Assembly (NCBI GenBank): GCA_035934535.1
Contig: DASYXS010000035.1
Span: 1-25,948 of the forward strand
Direction of reading: 5' to 3'
DNA: 25,948 bases
DNA from: DASSJF01 sp035934535
GTDB taxonomy: Bacteria; Sysuimicrobiota; Sysuimicrobiia; Sysuimicrobiales; Segetimicrobiaceae
Below are positions 15,373-23,300 of the stretch, piece after piece. A model generated the notes under the pieces. That model was not told the origin of the DNA. It worked only from the letters and a program-made list of their open reading frames with translations, and ran no database searches. The translations under genes and the position numbers were made by a program. Numbering within the stretch: the stretch's first letter is position 1; each line of letters begins with the position of its first letter.

Positions 15373-16700
15373 CGCCGCGCCGGCCGGGCCGGCACCTCGT
15401 TCGGATCTGGGGCGTCCTGCCGGGGCCGCAGGGCGGCCGGAACGTGTCTCAAGTTTACGCGGATGCGCGTCCATGTGCTCGACCGGCCGCGCATCGCGTC
15501 GACCAGGACGTCGTCGGCGGTGAGGTAGCCGGCGGCGTCGGGATGGCGCGCCCGCCAGCGCTCCAGACCGGCGAGCGCGTCCTCCCGGCGGCGCGCCCGG
15601 GCGATTTCGATCAGCGGGTACACGGGCGCGCGCGCCTTTGACGTCCCGGTTGCCGGCGCCTTCAATTTCATCGTGACCGGGAGCGTGGCGGACGGCAGAG
15701 TCCGCCGGCGGGACGGCTGGGCTCGCGGCGGTTCTCCGGGCTGCTTGCGGTAGTGGGGCGGCCACGGCGCGTCCCCGAGGCCGCCGCGCGCATGGCGCGC
15801 CGCAAGCTCGAGCAGACCGGCGAGCGAGCAGGGCGAGGCATCGATCGCGGCGTGCCGGTCGCCTACATCGGCGAAGCGCCGCGGCATCGTCGCGAGGGTG
15901 AAGTCCCGGGGATCGCTGGCGGCGACCTCGTCCCACGAGAGCGGCGCCGAGACCCGCGCGTCCTCGGTCGGACGCACGGAGTACGCGGCGGCCACCGTGC
16001 GGTCTTTGGCGTTCTGGTTGTAGTCGACGAAGACGCCGTGGCGCTCTTCCTTCCACCATTTGCTCGTCGCGAGCGCCGGTGCGCGCCGTTCCACCTCGCG
16101 GGCGAGCGCCAGGGCCGCCCGCCGGACCTCGTCGAACGTCCAGCGCGGTTCCAGGCGCACCAGCACGTGCATGCCGCGGCCGCCGGAGGTCTTCGGCCAC
16201 CCGGTCATCGCGAAGTCCTGCAGCGCGGCGCGTACGACCTGCGCCGTCTCGCGAACTTGATCCCACTCCACGCCCGGTCCGGGGTCGAGATCGATCCGGA
16301 GCTCGTCCGGATGGTCGACGTCCTCCGCGCGCACCGGATGCGGATGCAGCTCGAGGCAGGCGAGGTTCGCCATCCAGGCAAGGGCCGCCGGATCGCGAGG
16401 GACCACCTCGTCGGCCGTCCGCCCCGAGGGGAAGCGGAGGGAGACCACGTCGATCCACTCCGGCCGGGCGCGCGGCGCGCGCTTTTGGAAGAAGAACTCG
16501 CCGCCGACGCCGTCCGGGTAACGCACCAGCATGTTCGGCCGTCCGCCGGCGCCGCGCAGCGCGCCGTCGGACACGGCGAGATAGTAGCGGACGAGATCCA
16601 ACTTGGAGTAGCCGTGCCGGGGAAACAGGATCTTTCGCGGGTTGGAGATGGCCACGGCGCGGCCGCCGGCGGTGACCTGCTCGCGCTCTACGGGCGCCAT
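15363..16700 (-). CDS. LigD-type DNA polymerase/primase (PolDom), stand-alone
   Basis: 445 residues. The first 300 are the archaeo-eukaryotic primase-like polymerase domain of LigD (PF21686-type PolDom). Visible signatures are ISNPRKILFP, LVRYPDGVGGEFFFQKRAP, LACLELHPHP, the metal-binding Asp-x-Asp in RIDLDPG, TSGGRGMHVLV, WWKEERHGVFVDYNQNAKDRTVA with the third acidic residue, and YSVRP. It fills gaps with NTPs or dNTPs in end joining. A Pro/Arg/Thr-rich linker (about residues 325-370) leads to a C-terminal block of about 75 residues rich in Arg (ARRREDALAGLERW, MRGRSSTWTRIRVNL) that I cannot assign to a named domain. It follows typA on the minus strand and is convergent with the ligase gene. 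No Ku gene is in the window. Confidence 0.88.
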   Translation of the reverse strand: MAPVEREQVTAGGRAVAISNPRKILFPRHGYSKLDLVRYYLAVSDGALRGAGGRPNMLVRYPDGVGGEFFFQKRAPRARPEWIDVVSLRFPSGRTADEVVPRDPAALAWMANLACLELHPHPVRAEDVDHPDELRIDLDPGPGVEWDQVRETAQVVRAALQDFAMTGWPKTSGGRGMHVLVRLEPRWTFDEVRRAALALAREVERRAPALATSKWWKEERHGVFVDYNQNAKDRTVAAAYSVRPTEDARVSAPLSWDEVAASDPRDFTLATMPRRFADVGDRHAAIDASPCSLAGLLELAARHARGGLGDAPWPPHYRKQPGEPPRAQPSRRRTLPSATLPVTMKLKAPATGTSKARAPVYPLIEIARARRREDALAGLERWRARHPDAAGYLTADDVLVDAMRGRSSTWTRIRVNLRHVPAALRPRQDAPDPNEVPARPARRHA

Positions 16701-16710
16701 GCTTCTGACG

Positions 16711-16735
16711 TTACCACGCGCGGCCGCGCCGGTAA
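16711..16735. terminator. GC-rich inverted repeat between typA and the polymerase gene
   Basis: TTACC and GGTAA flank the 12-bp palindrome GCGCGGCCGCGC, giving an almost perfect inverted repeat that fills most of the 43-nt gap between the typA stop and the polymerase start. It may end typA transcription, attenuate read-through, or be an operator. There is no T-tract to decide. Confidence 0.4.
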
Positions 16736-16743
16736 GGCGGACG

Positions 16744-18591
<1,848 letters not shown>

Positions 18592-18621
18592 GACGCGCTC
18601 CTATCTTCGCTCAATTACATG

Positions 18622-18627
18622 AGTATA
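18622..18627 (-). promoter_or_regulatory. Possible -10 element of typA
   Basis: The minus strand reads TATACT, 5 of 6 matches to the sigma70 -10 consensus. It lies about 30 nt before the typA start, which would give a leader of roughly 20-25 nt with the AGGAG site. The local AT-rich patch stands out in a GC-rich region. No clear -35 hexamer is visible. Confidence 0.4.
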
Positions 18628-18744
18628 AGCCATTTTGTTCGCGAGACGCGGCCCCCGGAAACGGTCCGCCCGCCCTGACGCACACATTGTGAAGATTGGC
18701 CGGATCCGGGGAATACGCTTGGGTAGGGGAGCAACGGGGGAACT

Positions 18745-19515
18745 GTGGCTCGCTTCTTTCTCGGCAACGCGGTCTGGGGGTGTCTGCGGCTGCGGGACAT
18801 TCCGGACCGGGGTTCATGGGATCCGGATCGGATCGCCTATTGGGACGAAACCTACCTCGACGGCATTTCGCGCCTCGCGCTGATCGGCCAAAAGGTACGT
18901 TCGATGGCGGAAATGGACGAGGCGCTTGCGGCCTCCCGGCAGGCGCCCGGCATTCGGATGCTGTGGATTCACGAGGATCTGCTCGATGGGGCCCGGCGTC
19001 GATGGGAAGCCGCGCAGGGGGCGGTCGTGGAGCCGCCGCGGGCGGAGCCGCGGCGCGCGGCCGTGTCTGCTCTCGCGGCGGCGGCCGCGGGCGCCGCCGC
19101 CGTCCTCCTCGTTGGCCTCATGGGTGTTGGGCGGGCCCCGCATGGTTCCGCACCGCTGCCGGCGATGAATCGGGGAGCGGCGCGGATCACCGCGTCCGTC
19201 CCGCGAAACGCCGTTGCCCAGAGGATCGTCCGGTCCGCCGTCGCGGCGTACCTGTCGGCGGCGCCCCAAACGACGCGGCGCCCGCGCCCACGGGCGGGAT
19301 ATGCGGTCAGCATTGGGACGTTCGCCGCGCTGACCGCCGACCGGATCAGGCACCTCGTCATGAGCAAGGGATACATCGTGATCGTGGTGCCTCACGGGGC
19401 CGTGTCCCTGGTCGTGACGCTACCGTACCAGACGCGTGCCCAGGCCGAAGGCGTCATGCGCGGGCTCGAAGCGAGCGGTCTGCCGGCGCGCCTGACGGCG
19501 TGGCGCGCGCTGTAA
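18745..19515 (+). CDS. Single-pass membrane protein with SPOR-like C-terminus
   Basis: 256 residues. Residues 1-90 form a soluble N-terminal part with several Trp and acidic residues (SWDPDRIAYWDETYLDG) that I do not recognise. A Pro/Arg-rich hinge leads to a hydrophobic segment at about 105-128, then a variable linker. Residues 184-252 resemble a SPOR domain: GYAVSIGTFAALTADRIRHLV, then SKGYIVIVV, then SLVVTLPYQTRAQAEGVM, which follow the beta-alpha-beta-beta-alpha-beta spacing of that fold. SPOR domains bind glycan strands lacking stem peptides at division septa, so the C-terminus should lie outside the membrane. It starts with GTG after a GGGG-rich stretch and is divergent from typA. The SPOR call rests on pattern only. 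Confidence 0.65.
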   Translation: MARFFLGNAVWGCLRLRDIPDRGSWDPDRIAYWDETYLDGISRLALIGQKVRSMAEMDEALAASRQAPGIRMLWIHEDLLDGARRRWEAAQGAVVEPPRAEPRRAAVSALAAAAAGAAAVLLVGLMGVGRAPHGSAPLPAMNRGAARITASVPRNAVAQRIVRSAVAAYLSAAPQTTRRPRPRAGYAVSIGTFAALTADRIRHLVMSKGYIVIVVPHGAVSLVVTLPYQTRAQAEGVMRGLEASGLPARLTAWRAL

Positions 19516-19559
19516 TCAGCCTTCGATCAATAGAATTGGGAACGCCGCCGTCCCCGCGC

Positions 19560-20807
19560 TCAGCTCCCCGCGGCCGCCGGCACGGCGGCCGGCCGCTTCA
19601 CGTCCGGAACGAAGAGCAGGGCCACGTTTGCCACGAGCACCGTCGCCGCGATCACGTAAAAGATCGACAAGAGGCCGTACCGGTCGCCGAGATAGCCGCC
19701 GATGACGGGCATCGCCGCCGGCAGCAGCGCCTGCGTGGTGAAGAGAATGCCGACGGTCGTGCCCTCGTATTCCCTGGGCACGACGCCGATCGCCCAGCGG
19801 AAGATCGCCGGCCGCATCGAGTACGTGAAGAACCCGAGCACCGCGAGCGCGGCAACAAACGTGGCGCCTAAGTTGAGCGCGGCGAAGCCTATGAGGGCGA
19901 TGCTCGTGCTGAACATCCCGACCGTCGCCACCCGCTTCGGTCCGATGCGGTCCGAGAGCGTGCCGGCGATCGGCGTGGCGATCATTCCGGAGCCCTGTAC
20001 GACGGCCAGGTAGATCCCGATGAGGGCCGGCGAGAGATGCTGCACGTTCAAGAGGTACAGCGGGAGAAAGGTGCTGAGGCCGATCTGCGTCGTGGCCCGC
20101 ACCCCCGAGATCAAAGCGAGCGCGAGCAGGCGGCCGTTCCTCGCGAGCAGGGCGAGGCCGCTCATGTAGTCCTTGACCGTGAGCGCGCGCACCACGCCGC
20201 CCCCGTGCTTCCGGTGGGCGTGGGCCATGACGCGCGTGATCACCAGGGTGAGGAGAAGGCCGGCGGCCACGATGATCAGCATCACCTGCCGCCAGTTGAG
20301 CGCCGCGAGCAGAAACCCCGCCGCGAGCGGGGTCAACGTGTCGCCGAGGTTCGCGCCGAGTTCGTGCAGGGCGAGTCCGTATCCCCGCCGGTTCGGATAC
20401 ATCTCGGAGAGCGCGGTGATCGCCGCGGGATGCCAGAGGAAACTGCCGATGCCGACGATGCCGACCGCCAGCAGGATGACGGTATAGCTCGACGTGAGCC
20501 CCACGACAAGGTACGGCAGAGAGGCCCACGCGAGAGCGATGCTCATGAACAGGCTTCGCCTGCCGAGCGTGTCGACCACCGCGCCCGCGGGCAGGTTCAC
20601 AAGCGCGCTCATCAGCTGGCGTAGCGAGATGATCAGGCCGACCTGGGCGTACGAAAGGCCGAGATTCTTGGCGAGGAACGGCAGCAGCACGTAGAACGCC
20701 GCGGAATAGGCGTGCGTCATACCGTGCCCGGCGCCGATCGCCCACATGCCGGCGTTGGACCGGTCGGGTTTCGGCAGGGACCACGCCGGCCTGCGGACGC
20801 CGTTCAC
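19560..20807 (-). CDS. MFS transporter, fosmidomycin-resistance (Fsr)-like
   Basis: 415-residue major facilitator with about 12 transmembrane segments in two halves separated by a basic cytoplasmic loop (MAHAHRKHGGG). The first helix region GAGHGMTHAYSAAFYVLLPFLAK resembles the Fsr-type group. The motif A loop between helices 2 and 3 is GAVVDTLGRRS, and the equivalent in the second half is GTLSDRIGPKR. A motif in helix 4-5, GSFLWHPAAITALSEMYP, is also typical of Fsr-like proteins. It probably exports a small molecule or drug; the substrate is unknown. The GTG start at 20807 lies 57 nt after the stop of the upstream regulator gene on the same strand, so the two are probably co-transcribed. Confidence 0.85.
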   Translation of the reverse strand: MNGVRRPAWSLPKPDRSNAGMWAIGAGHGMTHAYSAAFYVLLPFLAKNLGLSYAQVGLIISLRQLMSALVNLPAGAVVDTLGRRSLFMSIALAWASLPYLVVGLTSSYTVILLAVGIVGIGSFLWHPAAITALSEMYPNRRGYGLALHELGANLGDTLTPLAAGFLLAALNWRQVMLIIVAAGLLLTLVITRVMAHAHRKHGGGVVRALTVKDYMSGLALLARNGRLLALALISGVRATTQIGLSTFLPLYLLNVQHLSPALIGIYLAVVQGSGMIATPIAGTLSDRIGPKRVATVGMFSTSIALIGFAALNLGATFVAALAVLGFFTYSMRPAIFRWAIGVVPREYEGTTVGILFTTQALLPAAMPVIGGYLGDRYGLLSIFYVIAATVLVANVALLFVPDVKRPAAVPAAAGS

Positions 20808-20864
20808 ACCGGAAGTCTTTGGTGTTCCCCGCGAGGGGACCTCTGCCGCTCGACCGCCGACGGT

Positions 20865-21653
20865 CTAGACGAGGCCTCTCCGGACGGCGAACGCGGCCGC
20901 GTGGGCGCGGTTGCGGAGATTGAGACGGCCGTAGAGCGCCCGCAGGCAGTTCTTCACCCGGGACTCGGAGAGGGCGAGCTTCACCGCGATCTCCTTGTCG
21001 CTCAGGCCCAGCGCAACCTCCACGAGGACATTCGTCTCGCGCGGCGTGAGCCGGTGAGGCCGGCGCGGGGCGCCGCCGGCGGCGGCGGCCGCGTCCTGCG
21101 CGAGGCCTTCGACCATCTGTCTGGCGAGGACCGGATTGATCATGGTGGCGCCGGACTGCACGGCCCGGATGGCGTTCGACAGATTGACGGGCGAGATGTC
21201 TTTGAGGACGTAGCCGACGGCTCCGGCGGCCGCGGCCTCGCGGAAGATCTCCTGGTCGGTCTGCGCCGTGAGCACGAGCACCTGCGTCCCGGGGCACCGC
21301 GTCTTGATGGCGCGAATCGCGCCGATGCCGTCGGCGGCGGGCGCGGCGATCTCCATCAGCACGACGTCCGGCTTCGAGGCCGCCACCTCCTCGACGCCGG
21401 ACGCGGGGCGGTCCGCCTCGCCGACGATCTCGATGTCGCCTTCCGACCCGAGCAGCATCCGCAGGCCGTGGCGGAGCAGCGGGTGCGGGTCGATGAGAAA
21501 CACGCGGATCGGGCCGGCCGACCGTGACGCAGCCTTCTCGCGGACGCCGCCGGGCGATCCTTCGGGGGAGGTCGGAGTCGCGAACGGCTCCGGCCGCGGA
21601 ACGGCCCGAAGTCGCGGTCTGAGCGGATGCAGCCCGAACTTTGCCGGATCCAT
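20865..21653 (-). CDS. NarL/LuxR-type response regulator with degenerate receiver
   Basis: 262 residues from the ATG at 21653. After a Pro/Arg-rich N-terminal stretch, the receiver begins at about residue 48 (PIRVFLIDPHPLLRHGL). The position that is normally the phosphorylated Asp is Glu (E101 in VVLMEIAAP), and the usual acidic pair is Asp-Pro (D55-P56). The conserved Thr (VLVLTAQTD) and Lys (GYVLKD) remain. The C-terminal LuxR helix-turn-helix is intact (LTPRETNVLVEVALGLSDKEIAVKLAL, then SESRVKN). So it should bind DNA, but normal phosphorylation control is unlikely. No histidine kinase gene is adjacent. It lies just upstream of the MFS gene, which it may control. A TTG at 21737 is an alternative start. 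Confidence 0.88.
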   Translation of the reverse strand: MDPAKFGLHPLRPRLRAVPRPEPFATPTSPEGSPGGVREKAASRSAGPIRVFLIDPHPLLRHGLRMLLGSEGDIEIVGEADRPASGVEEVAASKPDVVLMEIAAPAADGIGAIRAIKTRCPGTQVLVLTAQTDQEIFREAAAAGAVGYVLKDISPVNLSNAIRAVQSGATMINPVLARQMVEGLAQDAAAAAGGAPRRPHRLTPRETNVLVEVALGLSDKEIAVKLALSESRVKNCLRALYGRLNLRNRAHAAAFAVRRGLV

Positions 21654-21936
21654 CAGGTGTTGTGTGCCCACGCGCGATGATCCGCAGACACGACCGTCGG
21701 TGCGGACCGAGAAAGATCGGCGGCGCAGTTCTACCAAATCTCCGTCGTGTTTTGCTCGAACCGGCGGCGGCGGGTACTCGAACGAGCCGGCGGGCGGGAC
21801 GCGAAATGCTCGCGCCGGGGCGCGGACGAACGCAGGCGGGCGCGGCGCGGGTTTCCAATTAGCCGGACATGATCACGACGTCACGCGCGCCGGTGATGCG
21901 GGTCCGACGCCGGCGCCGGCATCGGAGGCGATCGCA
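21654..21936. other. Divergent intergenic region, 283 nt
   Basis: This gap separates the minus-strand regulator gene from the plus-strand 92-aa gene. It must hold control elements for one or both, but I see no clear promoter pair. CTCGAAC occurs twice within about 30 nt near 21767-21785. Both strands contain open frames, but with no ribosome site or recognisable protein pattern. Confidence 0.4.
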
Positions 21937-22215
21937 GTGAAGTCGCAGAACGATCGTGTGGTGCGGGAGTTCCAAGCGGCGTACGCGGCGCTCCGCCGCG
22001 CCGTGGGCGAGGACGCGCAGGTATCGGTGCCCTATGCGCCGGTTCTGCCGCGGCGGGACCTCAGGACGCCGCACGGATCCGACGTCTGGCTGTCCCGGTG
22101 CGCGGCGCCGGCGGCGTCCATCCAGTTCGCGCGGATGCGGGCCGCCTGGGAGATGCTCCCGGACGGCGCCCGGTCCAAGGCGCATCTCATTCTCGCGGTC
22201 GAGCGCGCCGGGTAA
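21937..22215 (+). CDS. Hypothetical protein, 92 aa
   Basis: I do not recognise this protein. It starts with GTG at 21937, eight bases after a strong GGAGG (21924-21928), and ends 17 nt before the start of the BKACE gene, so both are likely in one transcript. The sequence is soluble, with no signal or membrane segment. Residues 1-25 look helical (VKSQNDRVVREFQAAYAALRRAV), the middle is Pro/Arg-rich (SVPYAPVLPRRDLRTPHG), and the C-terminus is again helical (ASIQFARMRAAWEMLPDGARSK). It has one cysteine. Coding is supported by the ribosome site, the spacing and the reading frame's fit to the downstream gene. Confidence 0.6.
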   Translation: MKSQNDRVVREFQAAYAALRRAVGEDAQVSVPYAPVLPRRDLRTPHGSDVWLSRCAAPAASIQFARMRAAWEMLPDGARSKAHLILAVERAG

Positions 22216-22232
22216 GGGGAGGCGTCTACGGG

Positions 22233-23012
22233 GTGAGGACCGCCGGACGCCGGATTTTAGTCAAGGCCTGTCTCAACGGCGGCCGGCGCCGGGCCGAGCA
22301 TGAGGCCGTGCCCCTGACCGCCCACGAACTGGCGCAGGACGCCGCCGCGGCGGTCGCCGCGGGCGCCGCGGCCCTCCACGTCCATCCGCGCGGCGCGGAC
22401 GGCGCTGAGACGCTCGACGCCGCAAATTGCGGGACCGCGATCACGGCCATCCGCGCGGCGTGTCCGGGGGTCCCCGTGGGCCTCAGTACCGGAGCGTGGA
22501 TGGCACCGGATCCCGGCGTGCGCGCCGGGTTGATCGAATCCTGGACGGTGCTCCCCGACTACGCGTCGGTCAATTTCTCGGAGGCCGGCGCGGCGGGCGT
22601 GTGCGCGGTGCTGCTGCGCCGCGGTATCGGCATCGAAGCGGGGCTGTGGTCCGTGGACGATGTCGGGACGTTTGTAGCGAGCGACCTTGCCGCGTGGTGT
22701 CTGCGCGTCCTCGTGGAAGTGCCGCCGCCGGATCCCGAGCAGGCGGTCGCCGCCGCGGCGGCGATCGATGCCGGGTTGGACCGCGCGGAGATCTGGCTTC
22801 CGCGTCTTCATCACGGGGACGGGGTTGCGACCTGGGCCGTGTTGGACGCGGCCGTCAATCTCGGCCGCGACATCCGCGTAGGCCTGGAGGATACGCTGCG
22901 GCTTCCGGACGGCGCCCCCGCTCGAGACAACGCCGCGTTGGTGGCCGCGGCCGTGCAGTTGGTGCGCCGGCACGGGCATCAGCCGGCCACGGTGTCCTGG
23001 GCCTCGCGGTAG
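22233..23012 (+). CDS. BKACE (3-keto-5-aminohexanoate cleavage enzyme, DUF849) family protein
   Basis: 259 residues, somewhat shorter than the usual 270-310. The family condenses beta-keto acids with acetyl-CoA through a zinc-bound active site; Kce of lysine fermentation is the founding member, but other members use different keto acids. The N-terminus VKACLNGG.RRAEH..VPLTAHELAQDA matches, and the metal-binding pair is H49-x-H51 in ALHVHPRG. YASVNFSEAG and the C-terminal VGLEDTLRLPDG, with E219 as the candidate third ligand, also fit. GTG at 22233 is chosen because GGGGAGG (22216-22222) precedes it and the conserved start VKACLNG follows. No kamA, kdd or kal-type lysine fermentation gene is nearby, so a different keto acid substrate is likely. 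Confidence 0.85.
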   Translation: MRTAGRRILVKACLNGGRRRAEHEAVPLTAHELAQDAAAAVAAGAAALHVHPRGADGAETLDAANCGTAITAIRAACPGVPVGLSTGAWMAPDPGVRAGLIESWTVLPDYASVNFSEAGAAGVCAVLLRRGIGIEAGLWSVDDVGTFVASDLAAWCLRVLVEVPPPDPEQAVAAAAAIDAGLDRAEIWLPRLHHGDGVATWAVLDAAVNLGRDIRVGLEDTLRLPDGAPARDNAALVAAAVQLVRRHGHQPATVSWASR

Positions 23013-23031
23013 GCGTTTCGGCGGTCCGCGC

Positions 23032-23202
23032 CTACCGCGCGATGCGCGCGAGCAGCCAGATCGCCAGGCCGATCGAGGAGGCGCCGAGCACGCGCGTCAG
23101 CGCCGCCGACACGCCCGAATCGGGCACGATGAGGTCCGCGGCCAGCCCGACCAGCAACGCCGCGCCCACGGCGAGTTCGGAAAATCCACTCGGCATCCGC
23201 AT
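23032..23202 (-). CDS. Small two-helix membrane protein, 56 aa
   Basis: A short minus-strand frame starts with ATG at 23202 and stops with TAG at 23032. The product has two hydrophobic segments: FSELAVGAALLVGLAADLIVP (about residues 7-27) and VLGASSIGLAIWLLARIAR (residues 38-56), joined by a short polar turn with Asp and Ser. The pattern of two membrane spans, clean stop codon and location exactly filling the gap between the BKACE gene and the kinase gene argues for a real gene. A second ATG (23196) is possible. I see no good ribosome site, and I do not recognise the family. Confidence 0.5.
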   Translation of the reverse strand: MRMPSGFSELAVGAALLVGLAADLIVPDSGVSAALTRVLGASSIGLAIWLLARIAR

Positions 23203-23300
23203 GCTGACGTCATTTTGCCCAGGAATGCCCCGCGTCTGACGACGGCCGGCCGCCCCTGAGACGCTAGATGCCGCTCCCCGAAAAGGGGAAAACGCATGCG

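Noticed and set aside
13972..16458. 828-codon minus-strand frame spanning the hydrolase, ligase and polymerase genes
   Set aside because: It crosses three well-supported genes in another frame and shows no recognisable protein pattern.
18611..18817. Small minus-strand frame of 68 codons in the typA upstream region
   Set aside because: It overlaps the likely typA promoter and the SPOR-like gene start, has no ribosome site, and its Pro/Arg/Cys-rich translation resembles noise.
19516..21858. 780-codon minus-strand frame across the MFS and regulator genes
   Set aside because: Both the MFS and the regulator are clearly encoded in other frames on the same strand. This frame gives only low-complexity Arg/Gly-rich translation.
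23205..23212. TGACGTCA palindrome upstream of the kinase gene
   Set aside because: A single 8-bp palindrome is expected by chance at this length, and I see no second copy or other support for an operator.
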